A DNA stretch of 64,000 nucleotides. Source: Rhizobium sp. BK650. Its GTDB lineage: Bacteria > Pseudomonadota > Alphaproteobacteria > Rhizobiales > Rhizobiaceae. The position numbers and the translations under genes are program-made. The notes under the pieces are model-generated. The model searched no databases. It was given only the letters and a program-made list of their open reading frames with translations, and was not told the origin of the DNA. Position 1 is the stretch's first letter. Each line of letters opens with the position of its first letter. Shown piece by piece: positions 1-8,701 of the stretch. The stretch covers positions 124,001 through 188,000 of the forward strand of contig NZ_JACIBK010000012.1 in NCBI RefSeq assembly GCF_014195325.1. The letters run 5' to 3'.

Positions 1-333
1 CAGACTGCGCTCAAGCCCGCCCAACCAGGCCGCAAGCACGGCCGAACGGTAAGGATCGGCGCTGATTGGTCCAGCGACCTCCGGCGAAAGTTCCAGCAAG
101 CGATCATATCCGCCATCTGCAAGACCTGGGAAATAGCCTGACAGCGTCTCTACCTCGGCTGAGCAACCGACGAGCTTGGAAGCAGCCGCAAGCACCCGGC
201 CGTATTGCAAACGCCGCTTCAAAAGGTTGCGTGTTGCGACGCGCTGCAGAGAGATGGCACTTGCCATCAGCGGATTGCCCTTGAGCAGGAGGCGCGCATC
301 GTCTGCAAATTGTCGAATATGGGACGCGGACAT
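1..333 (-). CDS. Hypothetical protein, N-terminal part (runs off left edge)
   Basis: The first 111 codons of a gene that continues past the left edge; the frame stays open to base 1. The ATG is preceded on the minus strand by a strong ribosome binding site (AAGGAGG, six bases before the start), which is the main reason for the call. The visible part begins MSASHIRQFADDARLLL and is rich in Leu, Ala and Arg, so probably helical, with no signal peptide or obvious membrane segment. I do not recognise the family. It lies downstream of the subtilase gene on the same strand, but a terminator separates them, so it is probably its own transcription unit. Confidence 0.6.
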   Translation of the reverse strand, partial: MSASHIRQFADDARLLLKGNPLMASAISLQRVATRNLLKRRLQYGRVLAAASKLVGCSAEVETLSGYFPGLADGGYDRLLELSPEVAGPISADPYRSAVLAAWLGGLERSL

Positions 334-522
334 CGAGCGCCTCCTTGAATTTGTCTTTGAGCGAGTAAAGGTTTGCGTTTCGGGCGAAGAAGCCCTGGGT
401 TCGGGGCAGCTTCGTCCGCCATCGGAACGTCATGCGCTATCTGTTGACAGGCACTATTTCCGAAGGGCGTCATTCGCCCGCAAACACCGCGTTAAAAATC
501 CGTAAAAAAGAGCCTAAGCAAT

Positions 523-550
523 AAAAAAGCCCCCTCGGCAGAGGAGGCTT
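523..550 (-). terminator. Rho-independent terminator after the subtilase gene
   Basis: A 10-base stem (AAGCCCCCTC / GAGGAGGCTT, one mismatch) with a four-base loop. On the minus strand it is followed by a run of T, and it lies 26 bases beyond the subtilase stop codon. It should end the SARP-PAP2-subtilase transcript. Confidence 0.8.
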
Positions 551-575
551 GGATTTTGAAACGCGTTCCTGCAGG

Positions 576-2270
576 TCAGATAGCTAGCGCTGCCTGGACT
601 GCTGCCTTAGCGTTCGGCAGGCCAGACCCAAAGAAATAGCCCATCCCGAGGGCGTCTTCGCTCTCGGCATTCATACAATCAACCGTCAGCTTCCTCGTTC
701 CGGGCGCGACAATGGCATCCAGGCGGGATGCGGCCTTCAAAATCGATTTCACATGAGGTCCGGACAGGCGGGCAGAGGGGTTGTGGCGGCTCTTGTGAGC
801 CCGTTGTATCAGGGCGCATAATCCACCCACTTGCGCGGATGCGCCGGAGGTGCCCCCGAAGGGGGTATAATATCCTCCGCCAATACCGGGGTTGGTTCCG
901 AACGGCACGATGGCCGACCACGGATCGGAGCCGTGATTGTAGCCGAAATTCCCAGACAGGTCCGTCGTCAGCAGCGAGAAGTGCGAATAATAGTATTCTC
1001 GCGTTCGAAAAGCGCTGTAATCGTGCTGCGCGGAAAATGGCGAAAGCCTGTCGAGGCGCAACTGATGCCGGTTGAAGACTTCACCATCGTCGGAGGGGGA
1101 GACAACCGTCAAACCCTCGCCGTAATTGCTGTAGCCGGAACGGAATCCTTCGACGCTGACGGCGCCAACGGCGATGATGCCGTTGTTGTCGGCGGCAAGA
1201 TTTGCCGGATAGATCAGCTGGCTCTCGCCACTGTTTCCTGCAGCGCAGACGATCGGGATATGCCGGCTGATGGCAAGGATAAGCTGTTTGAGGATATGCC
1301 ACGGGCGATCGGGATTGGAGCCTTTCTGCGCCGCTTTCGGCTCCAGTTCAGGTCCACCCTGGTCGGCGAAGGCGATGCGCGTGAAGAGATTGGCCGTATC
1401 CTGGTTTTTCCACAATTCCAGGTCCGCCTTCAGCTCGTTCTTCGGATCGACGATACTGCGTTTGGGGTCCGGTAGGCCGCGCGGCATCACGATTACGTCA
1501 GCTTTCTGATGATAGGCGTAAAGAAAGGCCGCGATGAACTGCCTGACATCATCCTCGAATGAGGTCCTGATCGAGATGAGCCTTGAGAACGGATCGACGC
1601 CGAAATAGGGGATGACATTGCGATTGCCGCTCGTGCGAAGCTCGTTGCCATTGCCGTAGAATGCTCCTTCCGGCGGGAGGCTCTCTGTGCCGCCTTCCAT
1701 AACAACAGCGGGTTCGCCGACGATCAGTCCTGCGCAGCAGGTACCATGCGATGCAAAAAGCGATTCCGGATTGTATAGCCGCCGCAGAACTCCCTCCGAT
1801 GCGGCATATTCGGCAACCAGGTCGCCGAGATAGTCGCGGTCGTCATTCGAGAGGCCGATATTGCCAAGGCCAGCAATGTCGAGCCCGGCGAAGAAGGCAT
1901 GCCTTTCCTCGCGGTCAAACGACGTGGTCGTATCGAGAACTTCGAGCACGCGTGCTCCATAACGGTGGGTCGTCAAATCGATCGACGCCTCCCGGTCAAG
2001 CCGAGTCCTAAGGTTGGGATGATCCGGAGAGACGCCGACATCGATCAGCGCGACCCGCGCGGGTCGCAACGGGCCGGCCGCAGCGATGGTATCCCAGACC
2101 GTTCCGGTGATGAGGGGATCAGTCAGCGCGCGTGCGGCGCTCGCATCGAGCGCGGGCGTAACGGGCGGAGCCGGTCCGTATTCTGCGTCGATCACGCCAA
2201 GGGCCGTCAGGTGCCAGAGATAGTAGTAGTCGATCGGTGCGGGCTCGGGCATTTGTGTTTGATCCGTCAT
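576..2270 (-). CDS. Subtilisin-like serine protease (peptidase S8)
   Basis: A 564-residue subtilase. The catalytic triad is visible in order: Asp77 (VALIDVGVSPDHP), His175 (SHGTCCAG) and Ser475 (GGTSGASA), with the oxyanion Asn346 in CAAGNSGE. There is no signal peptide or membrane segment, so it is either cytoplasmic or exported by a non-Sec route. About 75 residues precede the catalytic domain, and a long insert separates the Asp and His motifs. It is the last gene of a three-gene minus-strand unit, 33 bases after the PAP2-type phosphatase, and is followed by a terminator. The class is clear from the motifs; the substrate is unknown. Given the operon it could be a processing or regulated intracellular protease, which is inference. 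Confidence 0.88.
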   Translation of the reverse strand: MTDQTQMPEPAPIDYYYLWHLTALGVIDAEYGPAPPVTPALDASAARALTDPLITGTVWDTIAAAGPLRPARVALIDVGVSPDHPNLRTRLDREASIDLTTHRYGARVLEVLDTTTSFDREERHAFFAGLDIAGLGNIGLSNDDRDYLGDLVAEYAASEGVLRRLYNPESLFASHGTCCAGLIVGEPAVVMEGGTESLPPEGAFYGNGNELRTSGNRNVIPYFGVDPFSRLISIRTSFEDDVRQFIAAFLYAYHQKADVIVMPRGLPDPKRSIVDPKNELKADLELWKNQDTANLFTRIAFADQGGPELEPKAAQKGSNPDRPWHILKQLILAISRHIPIVCAAGNSGESQLIYPANLAADNNGIIAVGAVSVEGFRSGYSNYGEGLTVVSPSDDGEVFNRHQLRLDRLSPFSAQHDYSAFRTREYYYSHFSLLTTDLSGNFGYNHGSDPWSAIVPFGTNPGIGGGYYTPFGGTSGASAQVGGLCALIQRAHKSRHNPSARLSGPHVKSILKAASRLDAIVAPGTRKLTVDCMNAESEDALGMGYFFGSGLPNAKAAVQAALAI

Positions 2271-2303
2271 GGTTTTGATCCTGTTGAGCAGCAGCTGGCG
2301 AAT

Positions 2304-3332
2304 TCAGACCCATTCGTCGTGTACGGCCTGGAACAGAGAGCCGAACGCATCATGGAGGTAGGGAGCGAAGCGTCGGGCGAGATCTCGTCCTGCCTGCGTG
2401 TCGCTCGGATAATGCAGGCCCGCCCATTCGCGGTTTTCGGCGACATTCTGGGCAATGCGCGCAAGCTCGTCCGTGGCCGGATGTTCCGGCAGGATCGTCG
2501 AAAACGCGAAGGCGATCGAAAAGCACTGGAACGCGTGGTTGCTGGGATAGGACTCATGGACAGGCACTGCCAGCAATGGCCGCAGCATCGGCTCGAATTG
2601 ATTTGGCCGCAACCGGTTGAACTGGCTCTTGTAGATCAGCCCAACATATTCACAGGCCGTCAGGATTGCCTGAAACAAGCCTTCCGTCTGCTCGAAACCG
2701 CCGAGGTCCTCGATATGCAATGCGCGGGTGAATTCCGCCACCGAGATCGTCGACTCGATCTCGATGTCCGGCAGGCGCCGCACGCGTTCGCGGTCGCGAC
2801 GCTGCATGGACAGCAGCACCGTCGTCTCGAGGCGGGTATAGTCGGGGCCCGGAGGCGGAAGTATATCGAGCATTTCCCAGGTGAAGCGGCGCGCTGCGGT
2901 ATAGGCGTTGCGAGACGGCTGCTGGTGCAGCCTGCGCAGCTCGAAGGCGGGGATAAGCTGCGACGTACCGAGGCTGGCGCCGTCCAGCGTCGACTTGTTC
3001 TTGTTCTTATTCTTATTTTTGTTCTTGTTTTTGTTCAACGACGCCTTGTTGAGCACCGTCTTGTTCGCCACGCTTTTGTTGAGGACCGCCGCTACGGCCA
3101 TCGTTGCCATCATTGGCCCGGGCAGGGGCGATCCATCGTCATCCGTGCCAAGGAAAAGCAACGGTTCGGAGGCTGCGTCAGGCGGGACCAGTGGTGCACC
3201 GGCGAGGCCGCCAAAACCAGTTTCATCCCGGGGTTCACATGGAAGAACCGTGTCCGGCTCAATCTTGAATCTATATGTGTTCAGAAATGAAACAATCTTT
3301 GATTGTAGATCTGGAGTAGTATCCGCTTCCAT
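2304..3332 (-). CDS. PAP2-superfamily phosphatase / vanadium-haloperoxidase-related protein with an Asn-Lys repeat
   Basis: A 342-residue protein whose C-terminal half carries the three PAP2 signature motifs: K235-x6-R242-P243, PSNH (263-266, where the family usually has PSGH) and R301-x5-H307-x3-D311. These residues bind phosphate or vanadate in acid phosphatases and vanadium haloperoxidases. There are no membrane segments, which resembles the soluble haloperoxidase-like branch more than lipid phosphatases. Before the domain, residues 83-102 form four pentapeptides of the type x-Leu/Ala-Asn-Lys-x, running into an Asn-Lys dipeptide repeat to residue 113. The repeat is encoded by a hexanucleotide repeat. 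The gene lies between the SARP-like regulator (39 bases upstream) and the subtilase (33 bases downstream). Whether it acts as a phosphatase or a peroxidase cannot be told from sequence. Confidence 0.8.
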   Translation of the reverse strand: MEADTTPDLQSKIVSFLNTYRFKIEPDTVLPCEPRDETGFGGLAGAPLVPPDAASEPLLFLGTDDDGSPLPGPMMATMAVAAVLNKSVANKTVLNKASLNKNKNKNKNKNKNKSTLDGASLGTSQLIPAFELRRLHQQPSRNAYTAARRFTWEMLDILPPPGPDYTRLETTVLLSMQRRDRERVRRLPDIEIESTISVAEFTRALHIEDLGGFEQTEGLFQAILTACEYVGLIYKSQFNRLRPNQFEPMLRPLLAVPVHESYPSNHAFQCFSIAFAFSTILPEHPATDELARIAQNVAENREWAGLHYPSDTQAGRDLARRFAPYLHDAFGSLFQAVHDEWV

Positions 3333-3371
3333 TTGCCGCCTCCTTGCGCAAAGTTCAGAAAATTGTCCGGT

Positions 3372-5360
3372 TTAACGCAGTCTGGCGCCGGCCTTAAGCA
3401 GACCGTCGATCAGGATCTGGCCGCCGCCTGTATTGAGCAGCGGATAGCCACTGCCGCGAAAGGCGTTGATGGAGAAGCCGCCCTCGACCGCGTCCAGACG
3501 CTGCAGGTAATGGCGGGCGCCGCCAATATCCCCGGAATGGGCGTGACTGGAGGCAAGATAGCGCAGCAGACTGTTGAAGTTCGGCCGGGCCCGCAGGGCC
3601 TCCTCACCCGCCGCGATGGATTGGGCATGATTACCCGCAAGTGCGGCCGCGATGCATTTCGTCGTGTCGAAATAATATTTGTGCGGGCTGTAAACACCGA
3701 GTTCCTGCACCCAGCGGGCCATGGCGACCGCCTTGTCAGGCTGGCCGGCATAGCAATGGAGCATAGCATAGAGGTCCCAGCTGAGGGGCAGGGCCGGATT
3801 CAGGCGGATCGATTTTTCAAACAGGTTTGCCGCATAGTCATATTCGCAGAAGAGAAAGGAATGGACGTGGCCAACGAGCGCGAGCGATACGGAATTCTGC
3901 GGATCGAGTTCCAGTGCCTTGCGGGCATAAGCCTCGGCTTCCTCGATCAGATGTGCGTCCAGAGCATTGAAGCGTTGGCCAACCTGGAAAGTCCGGATGA
4001 ACGAAAGCCAAGCAAAAGTCGATGATCGCGGCTGATATTGGATCTGTTCTTCCAGGCGCCGCTCCGCCTTGTCCAGATCGTCGCGCGACAGCCGGAAGAT
4101 CGCATTGACAGCGTCAATCAGCAGGCCGTCTTGCGACAGCCGACTGTCGTTGGCCTGCGTTTCCTGGAAGTAGGCAAGCTGATCGACTGCCTGGCTGATC
4201 AGCGCCGCGGCCGTGCCGAACTCGCCGCGTTCAAACTGCGCGCGGTTGATCGCCTGACTGCCCAGCCAATGAATGCGGTTGTTGATCAAGTGCTTCATCA
4301 CCAGTTCGATCAGCACCATAGTACCGTCGAACGTCAGGCGAAGCTGCAGGCAGATCGGAAGACTGATCTGCTGTTTGGAAGCCTCAATATCCGGCAGGGT
4401 GAAGGAGAGATCGGTGACGCCGATGCTAAGCCCATCGGTAACGGCTTTTGCAATGAGGTTCTGGAATCGTGCCGCAGCAATCTGCCCGCCCTCACCAGCA
4501 CCCACCAGGATAGGCGAGTGAAGGAGCATGACCCATTGCCCGTCACCGCCCGGCGGTCGGGAGGAGGGATCGCGACCGGCAGCTTCCACAGGCTTGCCTG
4601 GTTTCGGCATCTCCGGGGCGCCCGTCAAAGGCAAAAGGGCGGAATGTTTGGCGATTTCGCGGCTCGGCTGCTGGCGAGGCTCGAAGACATCGTGGACTCG
4701 TCCTTCGTCAAGCCTGCGGTACCAATTCTGTCGCTCCAGCGTTAACCAGTCCTCGAATTCGGGATCGCGGATGTCGATACCTTCGAGCAATTCGTCGGTG
4801 ACTTGATCTGCAGACCGTTCTCTGCGAGCCACAAGGTCGGTATCGAGAACGAGCCGGTCCATATCCAGCCAAACGGTATTCTTATCCGCAATCAAGAGAT
4901 CACGTGCTGGCCCCAAGCTCTTATGAATGTCCAAAAGGGCCTGGCGTAGACTGGCTGCCGCCTGGTCGTCAGAGCGATCGCTCCACAGCTTGTCCCTAAG
5001 CCAGATTCTCGTGCGCGAGCCCCTTGCGGATAATGCAAGCATCGCCAGAAGAGCCTGTGCCTTTTTGGATTTCGGAGTGACCGAGCGTCCTGCGGCGTCC
5101 ACAAGGGCAAAAGGCCCGAGCAGGAACATCCGAAACGGATTTTGCTCCTCGTTTATGCGATCCACCGGCCCCGCCCTCGTTGCCTCCGATGCGCGTGTTT
5201 GGCAGGCCGAAGACCTGGCATCCGCAAACCAGTCTGCCACAACTGGAACGTCTGGCAAGCAACCGGAAAGAGAAATCGGGACTACCGAAGGTAAATCGAT
5301 GTTATGGCGTTGATTGAGCTGAAGCATAACCGGCTGAAATCCCTCTGCGTAACTTCGCAA
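3372..5360 (-). CDS. SARP-like transcriptional regulator (winged helix, BTAD-like and TPR regions)
   Basis: A 662-residue protein. Residues about 76-150 form an OmpR/SARP-type winged helix (FRMFLLGPFALVDAAG, then KAQALLAMLAL and AAASLRQALLDIHKSLG), followed by a short BTAD-like helical stretch. The middle part (about 275-400) is of unclear class, and the C-terminus (about 440-640) consists of TPR-like helices. Such proteins usually activate neighbouring genes, with the TPR part sensing or binding a partner. It is the first gene of the SARP-PAP2-subtilase unit, so local control is likely. The true start is uncertain: the first roughly 70 residues are low in recognisable structure, and a later ATG may be used. 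No enzymatic domain is visible. Confidence 0.75.
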   Translation of the reverse strand: MRSYAEGFQPVMLQLNQRHNIDLPSVVPISLSGCLPDVPVVADWFADARSSACQTRASEATRAGPVDRINEEQNPFRMFLLGPFALVDAAGRSVTPKSKKAQALLAMLALSARGSRTRIWLRDKLWSDRSDDQAAASLRQALLDIHKSLGPARDLLIADKNTVWLDMDRLVLDTDLVARRERSADQVTDELLEGIDIRDPEFEDWLTLERQNWYRRLDEGRVHDVFEPRQQPSREIAKHSALLPLTGAPEMPKPGKPVEAAGRDPSSRPPGGDGQWVMLLHSPILVGAGEGGQIAAARFQNLIAKAVTDGLSIGVTDLSFTLPDIEASKQQISLPICLQLRLTFDGTMVLIELVMKHLINNRIHWLGSQAINRAQFERGEFGTAAALISQAVDQLAYFQETQANDSRLSQDGLLIDAVNAIFRLSRDDLDKAERRLEEQIQYQPRSSTFAWLSFIRTFQVGQRFNALDAHLIEEAEAYARKALELDPQNSVSLALVGHVHSFLFCEYDYAANLFEKSIRLNPALPLSWDLYAMLHCYAGQPDKAVAMARWVQELGVYSPHKYYFDTTKCIAAALAGNHAQSIAAGEEALRARPNFNSLLRYLASSHAHSGDIGGARHYLQRLDAVEGGFSINAFRGSGYPLLNTGGGQILIDGLLKAGARLR

Positions 5361-5844
5361 ATCGGCCGTAGCACCCCACCGTCAAAGCAGCGTCAAAGAA
5401 ACGTCGCTTAGCGTCATGCGGCATTCGCCACCGGCTTTGAAACACACAGGGTCAATACCGGTCGCAACTAGGCAAAAGGTTGACCAGCTCAGCGCCGCCA
5501 AAGTTCAGAGTGTCATGAGTTTTGAAAATCGCGGGTTCGATCCGGCTTTACGCCGCGGGGACATCATGAAACACACTGTCATGAAGGGGGTGAGGTCAAC
5601 GGAACCGCGCCCATCATTGCGTATTCACATCACCCCCATGACCCTCAGCCTCATCAAGCGGTTCGATCTGCACTCTCGCGACAGACGACGCGCAATGCGG
5701 ATAACGTCGCCGCTGCAGGACAGCTCCCCAACGGGCGAGGCCGCCCGATAGGGCTATCTGGTAGGTATTGTAGAATATGCAAATATACGCATAATCTTGC
5801 AGCTGGGCTGCCAGATAGATCGATCGAGGGTTCCGGGGGATGTC
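5361..5844. other. Intergenic region between divergent SARP and methyltransferase units
   Basis: About 480 bases that must hold the promoters of both divergent units. No coding frame here has a convincing start. A tRNA T-arm-like stretch lies at 5531-5546 but has no surrounding cloverleaf. I see no clear promoter hexamers or palindrome. Confidence 0.5.
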
Positions 5845-6867
5845 ATGGAAACAATCGTCGAGGACGCGCATGCTGGCGTAGTATCGCCCGAACTCGTGGT
5901 CGATGCCCTGTTTGCCTGCCGAAAGACGGCAGCGATCAGGGCGGCCATCGAGCTTGATCTCTTCACTCATATTGGCGAGGGGAAACCAGCAGCATCGCTG
6001 GCGCAGGCAACGGGTGCTTCCGAGCGTGGTGTGCGCATCCTGTGCAACTACCTCGTGGTGCATGGTTTCCTGACAAAGGAGAGCGAGCAGTACCGAATGA
6101 CGCCCTCGACCAGAATGTTCCTCGACCGCAATTCGCCCGCCTATATGGGCTCTGCCGTCGAGTTCACCGCCGCGCCCGAGATATTGGATAACTTTTTGCG
6201 CGATCCGGCCGCGGTCGTGCGAAATGGCGGCTCGGCCGGACTGGCGAACCTATCTGCAGATAACCCTGTCTGGCTGAAATTTGCGCGCGGGATGGGCTCC
6301 TTTACCGGGCTCAGTGCCAAATTGCTGGCTGACGAGATTTCCAGCTGGCCGAGGCCTCCTAAAAAGGTTCTGGACATTGCTGCAGGTCCAGGTCTTTTCG
6401 GGATCGAAATTGCAAAGGCCTTTCCATCGGCAGAGATCGTTGCCGTCGACTGGGCTGCCGTGTTGGAGTTGTCACGGCAGAATGCGCAAAAGGCCGGCGT
6501 TGCTGAACGGTACCGGACGATCCCCGGCAGCGCCTTCGATGTGGATTGGGACACGGGTTATGATCTTGTCTTGCTTCCGAATTTCCTGCACCATTTCGAT
6601 CTGCCGACATGTGCCCAACTGTTAGGAAAGATCATCGCGAGCCTTGCAGAGAATGGCCGGATCGTCGCCGTCGATTTCGTGCCGAACGAAGATGGCGTAT
6701 CACCACCCTTTCCCGCAGCATTCTCCTGGGAGATGCTTGCCGGTACGCCGGCAGGTCAAGCCTATACTGAAAGCGAGTTGACTGAGATGGCAAGGCTCGC
6801 TGGCCTTGCGGGCGTCAGGGTCAAACCGATGCCGCCAACGCCAGCAAGCCTTATTCTCTTTGAATAG
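5845..6867 (+). CDS. SAM-dependent methyltransferase of the O-methyltransferase family 2 type
   Basis: A 340-residue protein with the two-domain plan of plant-type and bacterial O-methyltransferases (hydroxyneurosporene or acetylserotonin type). There is an N-terminal winged-helix dimerisation region (AAIRAAIELDLFTHIGE, then GASERGVRILCNYLVVHGF) and a Rossmann methyltransferase domain with the SAM motif VLDIAAGPGLFGIEIA, an acidic VAVDW end of strand 2, and LLPNFLHHF. The start at 5845 is chosen for the GGGGGA four bases upstream; an in-frame ATG 48 bases earlier lacks such a site. It is the first of three methyltransferase-like genes on this strand, about 190 bases before the CmoA homologue. 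The substrate is unknown, and use of carboxy-SAM from the neighbour is conceivable but unproven. Confidence 0.82.
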   Translation: METIVEDAHAGVVSPELVVDALFACRKTAAIRAAIELDLFTHIGEGKPAASLAQATGASERGVRILCNYLVVHGFLTKESEQYRMTPSTRMFLDRNSPAYMGSAVEFTAAPEILDNFLRDPAAVVRNGGSAGLANLSADNPVWLKFARGMGSFTGLSAKLLADEISSWPRPPKKVLDIAAGPGLFGIEIAKAFPSAEIVAVDWAAVLELSRQNAQKAGVAERYRTIPGSAFDVDWDTGYDLVLLPNFLHHFDLPTCAQLLGKIIASLAENGRIVAVDFVPNEDGVSPPFPAAFSWEMLAGTPAGQAYTESELTEMARLAGLAGVRVKPMPPTPASLILFE

Positions 6868-7061
6868 CCCGGTCGACTGTCGCCTGCGCCGCGTGGCTGA
6901 AACGTGCCGAGTAGCCCAGTTCACGCTTTTCCCGGACGTTGGGGACCGGTCGCCAGGGCTAGCGCCGCGGCGACTTTTGCCTATTGTCAGGATATAATGT
7001 TAAAGTTATGTGACACATTGTGGAATGGCACGCCTCTCAATCGATCGACCTTGGAGCGGAT

Positions 7062-7823
7062 ATGGCAGAACAGTCTAACCGTCTAATATTGCATACCAAC
7101 GCCCGAGACGAGGTTTTTGCTGAAGAGCAAGATTCCGTTGCCGACTTTTCGTTCAACTCGACCGTCGCGAATGTCTTTGACGATATGGTCAGCCGATCGG
7201 TTCCTTTTTATGGCGAGATGCAACGGATGGTTTGCGAGCTCGCAAAGGATTTCGCACAGCCTCAGTCGAAACTCTATGACATTGGCTGCTCCACGGCCAC
7301 GACGCTTCTGGCGTTGGACCGGGAAGTCGACAGCCACATCGATTTCGTCGGGATCGACAATGCTCCGGAAATGCTGAAGAAAGCTGCCGAAAAGATCGCG
7401 GAGTCAGGAACCAACCGCTCCATCGATCTTTACACGGTCGACCTTCATCGCGGCTTCTCGATTGAGAAGGCAAGCGTGGTGACGATGGTGCTGACGCTGC
7501 AGTTTGTTCGTCCACTCTACCGCGAGCGGGTCATGCGGACGATTTACGACGGGCTCAACGAGCAGGGATGCCTGCTCCTTGTCGAAAAGCTGACGAGCGA
7601 AGATACGACGTTCAACCGCCTGTTTATTGATCACTATTACGATTTCAAGCGAAGGAACGGTTACTCGACGACCGAGATCGCGAAGAAGCGGGAGGCGCTG
7701 GAAAACGTCCTTATTCCTTACCGCCTGGAGGAAAACATCCAGCTCCTTCGCGAGGTTGGATTCAAGAGCACGGAGGTCTTCTTCCGCTGGTACAATTTCT
7801 GCGGGATCGTCGCAATAAAGTGA
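7062..7823 (+). CDS. cmoA: Carboxy-S-adenosyl-L-methionine synthase homologue (CmoA)
   Basis: 253 residues, close to E. coli CmoA (247). The similarity is visible along the length: DFSFNSTVANVFDDMVSRSV, a YDIGCS SAM motif, FVGIDNAPEML, LTLQFVRP, a tail with HHYDFK-type residues (DHYYDFKRRNGYS), and KKREALENV. The Arg in the last motif aligns with the Arg I recall contacting the carboxylate of carboxy-SAM in E. coli CmoA. CmoA makes carboxy-SAM from SAM and prephenate, and CmoB then uses it to modify tRNA wobble uridine. No CmoB lies nearby; the neighbours are an O-methyltransferase and a membrane methyltransferase, and the stop overlaps the start of the latter (GTGA). The ATG at 7062 follows GGAG by five bases. 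The product may therefore serve a pathway other than tRNA modification. Confidence 0.82.
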   Translation: MAEQSNRLILHTNARDEVFAEEQDSVADFSFNSTVANVFDDMVSRSVPFYGEMQRMVCELAKDFAQPQSKLYDIGCSTATTLLALDREVDSHIDFVGIDNAPEMLKKAAEKIAESGTNRSIDLYTVDLHRGFSIEKASVVTMVLTLQFVRPLYRERVMRTIYDGLNEQGCLLLVEKLTSEDTTFNRLFIDHYYDFKRRNGYSTTEIAKKREALENVLIPYRLEENIQLLREVGFKSTEVFFRWYNFCGIVAIK

Positions 7824-8584
7824 GCATCATGAAAGACATCATGCTGAGGAGCGGCACGTTTCTCTTCAAGTATCGCAATCAGGTTTTCCCGCTGATCATC
7901 ATAGCGCTCTTTATCGCCGTGCCGCCGTCGACCGCGCCATGGGGAAATCCTGCGCTTGAACAGGCCAAGGACGCGCTGGCCCTGCTCATCGTGGTCAGTG
8001 GGCTGATCTTGCGGGCAACCGTTATTGGCTATGCCTACATCAGGCGGGGCGGCTTGAACAAACGTGTTTACGCCGATGAGCTTGTCACCGAGGGCATGTT
8101 CGGCGTCTGCAGAAATCCGCTCTACGTCGGCAACATGCTGATCTATGCCGGACTGTTCGTCTTCCACGGCAATCCGGCCGTGATCGCGGTCGGATGCACT
8201 CTCTTTGCCTTTTTCTACCAGTGCATCGTCTACGCCGAAGAGGCTTTCCTCCATGATAAGTTCGGCGCTCCCTACGAGGCCTACTGCCGAGATGTCCCGC
8301 GATGGACATTGAAGCGCAGCGCCTTTTACGAATCGACGACGGGGATGGCGTTCAACCTGAAACGGGTCGTGGCGAAGGATTATTCCACGATGTCGTCAAC
8401 CTTTATCGCACTGTTGGCAACCGAGTTTTACAGGGTCTCAATCGGCTCGATTACCGAAGAGGAGCAAACCCGTGCAATCGCGCTGGTATTGCTGCTTGCG
8501 GCCGTTCTCGCCCTCACAGGCTTAGTCAGCGCTTTCAAAAAGCGTGGCGTATTTGAAGAAATCCCATCCGAAAGTATCCAATAA
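7820..8584 (+). CDS. Integral membrane methyltransferase of the ICMT/PEMT (isoprenylcysteine/phospholipid) family
   Basis: 254 residues with hydrophobic segments around 23-40, 50-70, 97-120, 127-142 and 210-232. The family signature is present: GMFGVCRNPLYVGNMLIYAGL, then an EE pair (AEEAFLHDKFG) and PYEAYCRDVPRW, the SAM-binding C-terminal region of isoprenylcysteine carboxyl methyltransferases and bacterial phospholipid N-methyltransferases. The GTG start overlaps the cmoA stop by four bases, implying translational coupling; an ATG nine bases later is an alternative. An extra C-terminal membrane segment extends beyond the usual core. The substrate is probably lipid-like or membrane-associated, which is inference from the family. 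Confidence 0.8.
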   Translation: MSIMKDIMLRSGTFLFKYRNQVFPLIIIALFIAVPPSTAPWGNPALEQAKDALALLIVVSGLILRATVIGYAYIRRGGLNKRVYADELVTEGMFGVCRNPLYVGNMLIYAGLFVFHGNPAVIAVGCTLFAFFYQCIVYAEEAFLHDKFGAPYEAYCRDVPRWTLKRSAFYESTTGMAFNLKRVVAKDYSTMSSTFIALLATEFYRVSIGSITEEEQTRAIALVLLLAAVLALTGLVSAFKKRGVFEEIPSESIQ

Positions 8585-8701
8585 GGCTTGCGTCTTTCTA
8601 CCGCGCTGCTGCCGGCATCGCGTTTCGGCGGTTTCATTGATGACTGGCATGGTTTCGGCTGAAGGGCGAACGGCATGGGCAGCCGTTCGCGTGCAGACAG
8701 G

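Noticed and set aside
2995..3036. Hexanucleotide repeat as a CRISPR or phase-variation switch
   Set aside because: The units are too short for CRISPR and are direct tandem copies with no spacers; a six-base unit cannot shift the reading frame.
5531..5546. tRNA T-arm-like sequence (GCGGGTTCGATCC...)
   Set aside because: The stem pairs poorly and no acceptor, D or anticodon arms fit around it. It could be a short att-like remnant but nothing else supports that.
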